From: an uncultured Streptococcus sp.
Lineage (GTDB): Bacteria; Bacillota; Bacilli; Lactobacillales; Streptococcaceae
Direction: 5' to 3'
Assembly: GCF_905372115.1 (NCBI RefSeq)
Contig: NZ_CAJPNR010000028.1
Span: 1-24,793, forward strand
DNA: 24,793 nt
Shown: positions 7,380-14,135 of the stretch, piece by piece
How positions within the stretch are numbered: position 1 is the first letter of the stretch
Layout of the letters: the number at the start of each line of letters is the position of its first letter
The notes under the pieces: generated by a model
Told to the model about the DNA's origin: nothing
Seen by the model: the letters and a program-made list of their open reading frames with translations, nothing else
Databases searched by the model: none
Position numbers and translations under genes: made by a program

Positions 7380-7403
7380 AAAAAAGAAGCCCAGAGGCTT
7401 CTT
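7380..7403 (-). terminator. Terminator of trxA copy 1
   Basis: AAGAAGCC (7384-7391) pairs with GGCTTCTT (7396-7403) around a 4-base loop. On the minus strand the stem is followed by a T tract (7385-7380), immediately after the trxA stop. Confidence 0.85.
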
Positions 7404-7405
7404 GC

Positions 7406-7720
7406 TTAGCTTAATTCGGCGATAATAGCCTTGAGCTGGTCTTTGGTATGAACACCTGCGACTTGCTTCACGACTTGACCATCTTTCTTGAACAGAAGGG
7501 TCGGAATGGACATAATGCCAAATTCGCGGGCAGTATTTGGATTTTCATCCACATCCATTTTAAGGATTTTCAGTTCGTCCTCATGAACTTCTCCTGCCAA
7601 CTGCTCCAAGATAGGTGCCTGCATACGGCACGGACCGCACCAAGTTGCCCAAAAGTCAATCAAAACCAATCCCTCTTTTGTTTCTTCTGCGAATGTTGCA
7701 TCTGTAACTGCTGCTACCAT
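7406..7720 (-). CDS. trxA: Thioredoxin, copy 1
   Basis: A 104-residue thioredoxin that reduces protein disulfides in the cytoplasm and is recharged by thioredoxin reductase. The active site is FWATWCGPCRM with Cys28 and Cys31; the cis-proline loop GIMSIPTLLF and the C-terminal GVHTKDQLKAII are also canonical. Length is normal. The start has a GGAGAAGAT ribosome binding site. A second trxA at 9852-10166 differs at only two residues (Ala3/Val, Glu16/Asp). The two share about 370 bp including part of the upstream region and bracket an accessory island. The coding half nearest the stop (7413-7579) is identical between copies, while 9 differences fall in 7580-7720. Which copy is ancestral is uncertain. 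Confidence 0.97.
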   Translation of the reverse strand: MVAAVTDATFAEETKEGLVLIDFWATWCGPCRMQAPILEQLAGEVHEDELKILKMDVDENPNTAREFGIMSIPTLLFKKDGQVVKQVAGVHTKDQLKAIIAELS

Positions 7721-7786
7721 AAATCTTCTCCTTTAAATAGCTTACTTTTGATAACATTTTACAACAAAAGCCAGAGAAAGAAAAAA
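7413..7786. repeat. Direct repeat spanning trxA, copy 1
   Basis: About 370 bp repeated in the same orientation at 9859-10232. It covers trxA apart from its last codons and about 65 bp upstream. Similarity stops at the trxA stop codon on one side and near 7786 on the other. Confidence 0.9.
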
Positions 7787-7809
7787 ATTCTCTAGCTAAG
7801 TAGAGAATT
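7781..7809 (-). terminator. Terminator of the SRPBCC gene
   Basis: On the minus strand, AATTCTCTA (7809-7801) pairs perfectly with TAGAGAATT (7794-7786) around CTTAGC, then a T tract runs to 7781. It separates the SRPBCC gene from trxA copy 1. Confidence 0.85.
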
Positions 7810-7810
7810 C

Positions 7811-8218
7811 TTATTTTTCCAAACAATTTTTTAAAATAAAAATAGATTGAGGAACATCTGAAAAAACTTGGCTTAAAAAACCCAAATGTTGCTGATCTAC
7901 GCTATTTAAAGCTACGGTGTGCTTGACATTTACAGTGCCATCATCGTTCTCAATGATCTGATGACCAAAAAGGATATCTCCAAACGGGGTCGCTGTTTCA
8001 TCCCAAAATTCCTCAAAGGGCTTGACAAGTGTCAGCTGATATTCCATTGGGGGCATTCCTTCGAGTTCCATCATCCCACAAGATCCTGTCTTAAATTCAC
8101 CATTTAATGTAATATTTTTTAAATCTTCTTCCCAGTCATACCACTTTTCAATATTTTCATAGTAGGCCCATACATCTTCTTTTGATGCTTTTATGGTTAA
8201 ACTAAAACTAAATTCCAT
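7811..8218 (-). CDS. SRPBCC family protein (polyketide cyclase/START-like)
   Basis: A 135-residue soluble protein. The N-terminus MEFSFSLTIKASKEDVWAYY then EKWYDWEEDLKNITL has the strand-helix-helix opening of the SRPBCC/Bet v 1 fold, in which the first strand leads into a V-W-x-x-Y helix and W-x-x-W. Later strands (TGSCGMMELEG, MEYQLTLVKPFEEF, VNVKHTVAL) and a long C-terminal helix complete the fold. Such proteins bind small hydrophobic ligands; the ligand here is unknown. A clear AAAGGAG ribosome binding site precedes ATG 8218. The promoter is a full consensus with a palindrome over the -10 box (8245-8277), suggesting a repressed but strong gene. It is part of the trxA-bracketed island. Confidence 0.8.
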   Translation of the reverse strand: MEFSFSLTIKASKEDVWAYYENIEKWYDWEEDLKNITLNGEFKTGSCGMMELEGMPPMEYQLTLVKPFEEFWDETATPFGDILFGHQIIENDDGTVNVKHTVALNSVDQQHLGFLSQVFSDVPQSIFILKNCLEK

Positions 8219-8244
8219 TATAAAATCTCCTTTATATTATGTAC

Positions 8245-8257
8245 ACTTATTATAAGT
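8245..8257. promoter_or_regulatory. Perfect palindrome over the SRPBCC -10 box
   Basis: ACTTAT-T-ATAAGT is a perfect 13-bp inverted repeat centred on the minus-strand TATAAT box (8254-8249). Its position suits a repressor operator. The cognate regulator is not evident in the window. Confidence 0.5.
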
Positions 8258-8277
8258 ATGTTTATGAAATTTGTCAA
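8249..8277 (-). promoter_or_regulatory. Full-consensus sigma-A promoter of the SRPBCC gene
   Basis: On the minus strand, TTGACA (8277-8272), exactly 17 bp, TATAAT (8254-8249): a perfect match to consensus, about 30 bp before the start codon. Confidence 0.88.
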
Positions 8278-8317
8278 ATGGTTTTCCACTCTAGCATTAG
8301 CATTTCTTCTAAATGAG

Positions 8318-9064
8318 CTACCTGCTTTGGTTCTTCTTTTCATACTGATAAAATGGAATCAGAACGATGTCTTGGTCGTATGGCTTGATTTTCGCTCTCT
8401 TATTTAACCATTTAGGCAATAGTGCGATTCCTTTCCCGTTTTCAACTAAGCTGATAATGTTCTCAAAAGAATCAATTTCTACAACTGATTTTAAATGAGC
8501 AAACTTCATTAAGCTTTGTTTTCTAAAAGGGCAATTTTTATCTTTATTAACGAATATAGGCATTTCCTCAGTAGCCTTTATATTGCTCGAACAAGCATAA
8601 ACTGACTCGATATGCCCGATAGTCTCATCATAATGCTTTAAATTTTCAATTTTTTGAAAGCAAAAAATTTTATCAAAGTCTTCCTGATGAGCAATGATTG
8701 GTATATCCGAAGTTTTTTGGATATTGATCTCACTTTTATTCAAATCAATTGTTTGTGAATTATTAATATCGTGATTGAACAATAATTCTGAAATTAAGAT
8801 GGATATTTTCGAGGTTTCACATTTCTTTTTTAATTTCTCTAAATTGTTAGAAGTTTCCTTACAAAATTGATAAAATAAATCTCCACTTTCTGTCGGAATT
8901 AAACCATTATATTTTCTGTAAAATAATTTTGTATCTAATTCAGTTTCAAGCACCTTCAATCTAGCACTGAGATTAGATTGCGCATATTGTAAGATCTTTG
9001 AACTTTTGTTTATTGACCTTGTCTCATAGATTGTCACAAAAATGCTCATATCATTAAAATTCAT
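8318..9064 (-). CDS. LysR family transcriptional regulator, short form
   Basis: A 248-residue protein. Residues 1-60 form a LysR winged helix-turn-helix: MNFNDMSIFVTIYETRSINK, then SSKILQYAQSNLSARLKVLE and TKLFYRKYNGLIPTESG. The effector-binding part is recognisable at the end (SVVEIDSFENIISLVENGKGIALLPKW) but is about 50 residues shorter than the usual 290-300 total. The shortened region lies between the linker and the second half-domain, where sequence is poorly conserved. The gene is visibly AT-richer than the flanking core genes, a sign of transfer. It is divergent from the DUF4865 gene, with 108 bp between them containing two matching dyads. DUF4865 genes commonly neighbour LysR regulators, so this is probably their local regulator. 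Confidence 0.88.
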   Translation of the reverse strand: MNFNDMSIFVTIYETRSINKSSKILQYAQSNLSARLKVLETELDTKLFYRKYNGLIPTESGDLFYQFCKETSNNLEKLKKKCETSKISILISELLFNHDINNSQTIDLNKSEINIQKTSDIPIIAHQEDFDKIFCFQKIENLKHYDETIGHIESVYACSSNIKATEEMPIFVNKDKNCPFRKQSLMKFAHLKSVVEIDSFENIISLVENGKGIALLPKWLNKRAKIKPYDQDIVLIPFYQYEKKNQSR

Positions 9065-9086
9065 TTAAAGTACCCTATCACTTTTT

Positions 9087-9102
9087 ATGATAATTATATC
9101 AT
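9087..9102. promoter_or_regulatory. Dyad 1 in the LysR / DUF4865 intergenic region
   Basis: ATGATA-ATTA-TATCAT, a perfect inverted repeat. It shares the ATGAT/ATCAT arms with dyad 2 and lies 33 bp from it centre to centre, about three helical turns. It is a candidate LysR binding site. Confidence 0.5.
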
Positions 9103-9120
9103 TTTTAAGTATTATTCAAT

Positions 9121-9134
9121 ATGATATAAATCAT
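9121..9134. promoter_or_regulatory. Dyad 2 in the LysR / DUF4865 intergenic region
   Basis: ATGAT-ATAA-ATCAT, a perfect inverted repeat just upstream of TATACT (9136-9141), the likely -10 of the DUF4865 gene. No clear -35 box is present, which fits an activator-dependent promoter. Confidence 0.5.
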
Positions 9135-9172
9135 TTATACTATCAATAATTCATTAGAAAAGGGGTACTACA

Positions 9173-9691
9173 ATGCAAGCAATGCAATATACTATAAAAT
9201 TACCAGCAGATTATGATATGGATATCATTAGACAACGTGTCCGAAATACAGGTCATTTGATGGATGGATTCGACAATTTGTTTTTCAAAGTTTATTTAAT
9301 CTCTGAAAAATCTGAAGGCCAATTATTTAACAGTTACTGTCCGCTATATATTTGGAAAAATACCAACGGAATGACAAAATTCATATTTGATGGTTACTTT
9401 GATCATATTTTAAATTCGTTTGGCTGGCAAAATATTGAAATCGGAATAACTTCATCAGTCGAAATATCTGATCATTTTGACTCAAGTAAATATGCTACAT
9501 TAGAAGTCATTGATATAGAAGCATCTGAAAGTTTAAAATCCTTTACCATTCACGAGCAAATGCAAAACAACGAAAGTGGCAAAGCCGTTATTTTCAATCC
9601 TGATAAATGGAAAAAATGTATTTTTACTTTTTATACCAATAAACCCGACACACAACTACCAACATTTGAAATTTTGCACATTTCACAATAA
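9173..9691 (+). CDS. DUF4865 family protein
   Basis: A 172-residue soluble protein of unknown function. The opening MQYTIKLPADYDMDIIRQRV followed by RNTGHLMDGFDNLFFKVYLI, then YCPLYIWKNTNGMTKFIFDGYFDHIL, matches the DUF4865 family, whose members begin with a Y-T-I-x-L-P-x-D-Y-D-M pattern. No catalytic motif can be named. ATG 9173 is chosen over ATG 9182 because AGGGG at 9161-9165 is spaced 7 bp from it. The gene is AT-rich like its divergent LysR partner and lies within the trxA-bracketed island. Length is slightly below what I recall for the family (about 185-200). It ends about 120 bp before a bidirectional terminator at 9811-9841. Confidence 0.82.
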   Translation: MQAMQYTIKLPADYDMDIIRQRVRNTGHLMDGFDNLFFKVYLISEKSEGQLFNSYCPLYIWKNTNGMTKFIFDGYFDHILNSFGWQNIEIGITSSVEISDHFDSSKYATLEVIDIEASESLKSFTIHEQMQNNESGKAVIFNPDKWKKCIFTFYTNKPDTQLPTFEILHISQ

Positions 9692-9810
9692 GTGCTTATG
9701 ATAAGTTATAGGGAAACGCCTGAGCAAACACTTCTTCAGTATTTTGCACACTATGATAGTATACTTGCTCTTCCCAAAATTGTATGACCTTTACTGTCAT
9801 CGGCTAAATG

Positions 9811-9841
9811 AAAAAATCGTTACGACATGTAACGATTTTTT
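9811..9841. terminator. Bidirectional terminator between DUF4865 and trxA copy 2
   Basis: AAAAAATCGTTAC (9811-9823) pairs perfectly with GTAACGATTTTTT (9829-9841) around GACAT. It serves the convergent DUF4865 and trxA copy 2 genes. The rest of 9692-9810 shows no gene. Confidence 0.88.
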
Positions 9842-9851
9842 GGCTATGCTA

Positions 9852-10166
9852 TTAACTCAATTCGGCGATAATAGCCTTGAGCTGGTCTTTGGTATGAACA
9901 CCTGCGACTTGCTTCACGACTTGACCATCTTTCTTGAACAGAAGGGTCGGAATGGACATAATGCCAAATTCGCGGGCAGTATTTGGATTTTCATCCACAT
10001 CCATTTTAAGGATTTTCAGTTCGTCTTCATGAACTTCCCCTGCCAACTGCTCCAAGATAGGCGCCTGCATACGGCATGGACCGCACCAAGTTGCCCAAAA
10101 ATCAATCAGAACCAGTCCGTCTTTTGTTTCTTCTGCGAATGTTGCATCTGTAACTGCTACTACCAT
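9852..10166 (-). CDS. trxA: Thioredoxin, copy 2
   Basis: A 104-residue thioredoxin with the active site WCGPC (Cys28, Cys31) and the cis-proline loop SIPTLLF, identical to copy 1 except Val3 and Asp16. The function should be the same: dithiol reduction in the cytoplasm. It has the same ribosome binding context, but one base is missing in the leader compared with copy 1. Its terminator is unrelated to that of copy 1, so the duplicated block ends at the stop codon. It lies downstream of the C69 dipeptidase gene on the same strand (84-bp gap). Both copies are intact and each has a terminator, so both may be expressed. Confidence 0.97.
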   Translation of the reverse strand: MVVAVTDATFAEETKDGLVLIDFWATWCGPCRMQAPILEQLAGEVHEDELKILKMDVDENPNTAREFGIMSIPTLLFKKDGQVVKQVAGVHTKDQLKAIIAELS

Positions 10167-10232
10167 AAATTTTCTCCTTTAATAGCTTACTTTTGATAAC
10201 ATTTTACACCAAAAGCAAGAGAAAGAAAAATA
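9859..10232. repeat. Direct repeat spanning trxA, copy 2
   Basis: Partner of 7413-7786, offset 2446. Same orientation, one single-base deletion in the leader, and substitutions clustered in the 5' half of trxA. Confidence 0.9.
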
Positions 10233-10250
10233 TTTGCTACGGGTAGGATC

Positions 10251-11669
10251 TTAGTCACTCAGTGAGAAATGGTTGGTCATGAGATTGCTGGCATCCAAGA
10301 GAACTTTCTCCAAGAGCCGGTCTGTCGCTTCTTGCACCTTGTCGCTCATAGCTTGATTTTCAGCTTCAAAGTCCACATCCTCGCCCTTAGCCAGAGCTCG
10401 ATCTACCCGACCGATCATCTCATGACCCCAGGCCATGGTCTTTTCCTGATAATCATCCAAGTCTCCGACATGACTGCTAAAATGAGCATCAGCCAGACCA
10501 GCAATCAGGCGATTGGCCCAGTAGAAGGAATCCGTCGAAACCTTGTCTGTCGTGTTGGCAAAGTAGTCTGGCGTTGTTGAGACTTGAGTAAAGAAAGGAA
10601 CAGCTGTATTGTAAGGCATGGAGCCGTAGGATAGCCACTGGATACCCGTCGTTGCCTGCGGTTGATTAGGGCGCAGCTGTAAGATAGCTGTCTGACTGGT
10701 CCGATTGATCCCAATGGTCCGAAAGGCCCGTCTGCTGTGGTAATCTCCCTCTGCTCCATAAGGATCATAAGGCGAATCCTGATAGTGACTGCTCAGGACA
10801 TACTTGACATCCTCTATAGTAATCTTGCGATATGGCTTGCGGCACCAAGGAATGAAGAAACTCCTTGGATCTTGCTCCACTTCTGGATTGAGAAAACGCT
10901 GGATATCCCAAGCTCGTGGTGTATTATAATGGCGGTCCTTATCCTTCTGGCTGCCAAAAGCATAGCGTGGATTGAAACCCTCATCTGAGTAATTCAGATT
11001 GAGATGGTTTTCCTTGATAAAGTTTTTGAGATTTGGATGACAGAGGAAGTGCTCAGGATTGTCAAATTCAAAATAATCACTGCCCAGCTGATTGGGATTG
11101 GTCACATAGGCGTCATCCGGCACGCGCCGCGCCATCCAATGGTGGCCGCCAATGGTTTCCAACCACCAGATCTCATTAACATCTGAAATAGCAATCCCAT
11201 TGGACTCATAAGTGCCGTACTCCTCTAAGATTTTCCCTAGACGAAGAACCCCTTCACGAGCCGTCTTGATATAGGGCAGAACCAGCGTAAGAATATCCTC
11301 CTCGCTGATACCTGACTCTACCAAAGGATCAGCTCCCAGCACGCGGCTATTAGTCGTAATCGTTTCCGTTGCACTGACAGCAACATTGTAGCTGTTAATT
11401 CCAGCTGCTCCCCAAATTCCATCCTTGGGAACTGCATCTGGTACTGCCGTATAGCGGACTGGATTGTCCGGCAAATCCATCTCAAAAGACGTCAAAACAG
11501 ACTGATAATGGCGGGGCTGGTCTTGTGGCTCCACTACGACAAATTTCTTGGGCGTAAAAACCCCATTTTGTGAATCCTCCGTACGAGCCACAATGGTTGA
11601 ACCGTCGTAACTGGCCTTCTTGCCCACCAAAATAGTCGTGCAGGAATCTGATAAATAATTAAATTTCAT
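10251..11669 (-). CDS. C69 family dipeptidase
   Basis: A 472-residue protein of peptidase family C69 (PepD/PepDA type), which cleaves dipeptides after peptide uptake. The N-terminal nucleophile region is seen as CTTILVGKKASYDGSTIVAR followed by TEDS. Cys10 would become the catalytic N-terminal residue after removal of the nine residues MKFNYLSDS. Other family segments include AVPKDGIWGAAGINSYNVAV, SNGIAISDVNEIWWLETIGG and HHWMARRVPDDAYVTNPNQL. No signal peptide is present, so it is likely cytoplasmic. GGAGAG precedes ATG 11669. An extended -10 (11701-11709) lies between it and the mutS2 terminator. Identification is strong; substrate range is not readable. Confidence 0.92.
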   Translation of the reverse strand: MKFNYLSDSCTTILVGKKASYDGSTIVARTEDSQNGVFTPKKFVVVEPQDQPRHYQSVLTSFEMDLPDNPVRYTAVPDAVPKDGIWGAAGINSYNVAVSATETITTNSRVLGADPLVESGISEEDILTLVLPYIKTAREGVLRLGKILEEYGTYESNGIAISDVNEIWWLETIGGHHWMARRVPDDAYVTNPNQLGSDYFEFDNPEHFLCHPNLKNFIKENHLNLNYSDEGFNPRYAFGSQKDKDRHYNTPRAWDIQRFLNPEVEQDPRSFFIPWCRKPYRKITIEDVKYVLSSHYQDSPYDPYGAEGDYHSRRAFRTIGINRTSQTAILQLRPNQPQATTGIQWLSYGSMPYNTAVPFFTQVSTTPDYFANTTDKVSTDSFYWANRLIAGLADAHFSSHVGDLDDYQEKTMAWGHEMIGRVDRALAKGEDVDFEAENQAMSDKVQEATDRLLEKVLLDASNLMTNHFSLSD

Positions 11670-11700
11670 GGCTTATCTCTCCAATCTATTATACGCCTAC

Positions 11701-11709
11701 ATTATAGCA
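11701..11709 (-). promoter_or_regulatory. Extended -10 promoter of the dipeptidase gene
   Basis: Minus strand TGCTATAAT, a full extended -10, placed right after the mutS2 terminator and about 32 bp before the start codon. A second TATAAT lies at 11693-11688. Confidence 0.6.
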
Positions 11710-11710
11710 C

Positions 11711-11736
11711 AAAAAATGGCTTAACCAGCCATTTTT
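11711..11736 (-). terminator. Terminator of mutS2
   Basis: AAAAATGGC (11712-11720) pairs perfectly with GCCATTTTT (11728-11736) around a 7-base loop; the minus-strand T tract follows the mutS2 stop. Confidence 0.85.
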
Positions 11737-11747
11737 CTTTATCTTTC

Positions 11748-14081
11748 TTACTTAAAGATCACAATCGTTGCACCGCTGCCACCGGCATTTTGCGGAGCAT
11801 AGCCGAAGGACTTAACGTGCTTGTTGCGGCGGAGGTATTTTGTCACCCCTTCACGGATGACCCCGGTCCCGATACCGTGGATAATATCCACCTGAGCCAT
11901 GTTATTGAGGAGGGACTGATCGATAAAGTCATCAAGCTCTTCCATAGCCTCTTCATAGCGTTTGCCGCGCAGGTCCAGTCTGGCTTTGGGTCCATCAGTA
12001 TTGGCCCGCTTGACCACATTGACCTGCTTGCGCTTAGGCTGCTGCTCCTTTTCAGCCTTGAGCAGATTAAACTCCTGCTCTTCCAGAGTCATCTTGATGA
12101 GACCGACCTGAGCTTCCCAGCGACCGTCCTTGAGTTGTTTGACCAAGGTTCCCCGCTGACCATAGCTGGTGACTAGGATATCATCTCCCACCTTGGGCGC
12201 CCGATTTTTCTTGGCCTGCTTGAGCACCTTATTCTTTGATAAATCAACGGTTTCTGGTGCCAGCTTTTTGAGCTGAGCCTTAGCCTCGATAATCTCATGC
12301 GGCTTGAGACTGGATTTATCATGGAGATTTTTGAGAATGCTCTCACTCTCTGACAAAGCCAGATCAACGATTTCCTGGGCTTCCAAGCGCGCCTTATTGA
12401 GCTCGGTTTCCTTTTCTCGGTTAAACTCATTGTAAAGCTTTTTGAGGGCTCGGTTAAATTTGAGATTTTCCTGCTCCACCTCGCGAATATTGTCCAAGCG
12501 CTTGCGGCTCTCTAGCGTCTGCTCCTCCAAGCGCTCAATGATTCGATTGACATCACTGTCTGTGTCAGTCTGCTCTTGGGCATGGCCAACGATAACTTCT
12601 GCCAAGCCCAAACGTCGAGCGATTTCAAAGGCATTGGAGCGTCCAGGGACTCCCTGCATAAAGCGATAGGTTGGTCTTAAACTATCTGTATCAAATTCCA
12701 TGCTGGCATTTTCCACCCAGTCCGTCTCAATCCCATAGGCTTTGAGCTCAGGATAGTGGGTCGTCGCCATGGTTTTAATCTGCCTCAACCGCAAGTCTTC
12801 CAAGATAGCAATAGCCAGAGCTGCACCCTCCTGCGGATCAGTCCCAGCTCCCAGCTCATCCAGTAGGACCAAACTCTCGCTATCAACCTGCTCTAAAATA
12901 GAGACGATATTGGTCATGTGACTGGAGAAAGTCGACAGGCTCTGCTCAATGGACTGCTCATCACCAATGTCTGCAAAAATCTGACTGAAAATCCCGACGC
13001 GGCTCCCCTTGTCCGCCAGAATCGGCAGACCTGACTGAGCCATGATCTGAGCTAAGCCCAAGGTCTTCAGCATGATGGTCTTACCACCCGTATTAGGCCC
13101 AGTAATGACAATCTCTGTCAAATCAGGCCCGAAATGCAAATCATTAGCCACTGCATTTTCAATCAGGGGATGGCGGACACTAAGCAATTGGATATCCTGC
13201 TCTTCCGACAGGTCTGGCACCACCGCTCCCGTCTCCTGCATGAAGCGGACCTTGGCACGCACCAGGTCCAGATGTCCGATAATCCAAGCATTGTTGGCAA
13301 TTTCAGCTGCATGGGGACGGAAGAGGTCCGATAATTCCTGCAAAATCCGCTGAATTTCATAACGCTCGTCCGCCCGACTGCTGGCAATTTCTTCGTTGAG
13401 ATTGACAACTGCTCTAGGCTCGATATAGACGGTATTGCCGCTGGCAGAAATATCGTGAACCACACCAGAAATGCGGTTGCGGTAGGTATTTTTCACGGGC
13501 AGCACATTGCGGCCATTCCGGCTGGCCACTACCTGATCCGCCAGCATCTCTCCCTTGTTTTTGAGAATCTCCTGCAGAATTTCCCGCACCTGGTTTTCAT
13601 TTTCTTGAATTTTTCGGCGGATGCGGCTCAAACTTTCGCTGGCAAAGCTTTCAATAAAGCCGCCATCATTAACAGCCTGCAGACTTCCTTGCAGCTTAGG
13701 GAAAACAGCCAGGTTCTCAAACAGACGGTCCAGCTTTTCCAAGTGCACATTTTCCAAGTCCTCATAAAAGGACTTGAGCTCCTGAGTCACAGCCAAGACG
13801 CGCTTGAGAGCCAAAAACTCCTCAATATTCAAGTCGCTCTCCAGCTCCAAGCGCTTAGTCAAGGCAGTAATATCCTGAGTCGCTGCCAGACTAAAGTGCG
13901 GATGCTGCACAAAAATCTGCTGCATATCTGTCATTTCAAGAAAAGCCGAGGCTACTGTCTCTTTCTTACTGGTCGGCAAAAGCAGGCCCAGCTCCAGCTG
14001 CCCCTGCTCAGTCAAAAGATAGGGAGCAAAAAGTTCTTTAATCTTGCTAAATTCTAAGGTTTCTAAAATTTTTGTGTTCAT
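11748..14081 (-). CDS. mutS2: Endonuclease MutS2 / ribosome collision factor
   Basis: A 777-residue protein of full family length. In order: an N-terminal core and clamp (about 1-290), the MutS-type ATPase with Walker A GPNTGGKT (about 328-335) and a Walker B-like SLVLLDELGAGTDPQEG, a charged coiled coil (about 510-620), and a C-terminal Smr domain with LDLRGKRYEEAMEELDDFID then IIHGIGTGVIREGV. MutS2 acts in control of recombination and, in Bacillus, in rescue of collided ribosomes. There is no mismatch-recognition domain, unlike MutS. The start has only a weak AGAAAAGAAA leader. It follows cvpA with 54 bp between, which holds a weak hairpin. Confidence 0.96.
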   Translation of the reverse strand: MNTKILETLEFSKIKELFAPYLLTEQGQLELGLLLPTSKKETVASAFLEMTDMQQIFVQHPHFSLAATQDITALTKRLELESDLNIEEFLALKRVLAVTQELKSFYEDLENVHLEKLDRLFENLAVFPKLQGSLQAVNDGGFIESFASESLSRIRRKIQENENQVREILQEILKNKGEMLADQVVASRNGRNVLPVKNTYRNRISGVVHDISASGNTVYIEPRAVVNLNEEIASSRADERYEIQRILQELSDLFRPHAAEIANNAWIIGHLDLVRAKVRFMQETGAVVPDLSEEQDIQLLSVRHPLIENAVANDLHFGPDLTEIVITGPNTGGKTIMLKTLGLAQIMAQSGLPILADKGSRVGIFSQIFADIGDEQSIEQSLSTFSSHMTNIVSILEQVDSESLVLLDELGAGTDPQEGAALAIAILEDLRLRQIKTMATTHYPELKAYGIETDWVENASMEFDTDSLRPTYRFMQGVPGRSNAFEIARRLGLAEVIVGHAQEQTDTDSDVNRIIERLEEQTLESRKRLDNIREVEQENLKFNRALKKLYNEFNREKETELNKARLEAQEIVDLALSESESILKNLHDKSSLKPHEIIEAKAQLKKLAPETVDLSKNKVLKQAKKNRAPKVGDDILVTSYGQRGTLVKQLKDGRWEAQVGLIKMTLEEQEFNLLKAEKEQQPKRKQVNVVKRANTDGPKARLDLRGKRYEEAMEELDDFIDQSLLNNMAQVDIIHGIGTGVIREGVTKYLRRNKHVKSFGYAPQNAGGSGATIVIFK

Positions 14082-14097
14082 AATTTTCTTTTCTAGT

Positions 14098-14130
14098 AAA
14101 AAAGAACTCAGCTAGCAGGCCAACTGAGTC
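14098..14130 (-). terminator. Possible attenuating hairpin between cvpA and mutS2
   Basis: On the minus strand, ACTCAG (plus 14124-14129) pairs with CTGAGT (plus 14106-14111), followed by a short T run at 14103-14098. The stem is short, so partial termination is likely at most. Confidence 0.42.
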
Positions 14131-14135
14131 GTCTC

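Noticed and set aside
9744..10196. Plus-strand open frame of 150 codons overlapping trxA copy 2
   Set aside because: It is antisense to trxA, rich in Cys and Phe as expected from the reverse of a conserved gene, and a matching antisense frame occurs over trxA copy 1. It crosses the bidirectional terminator.
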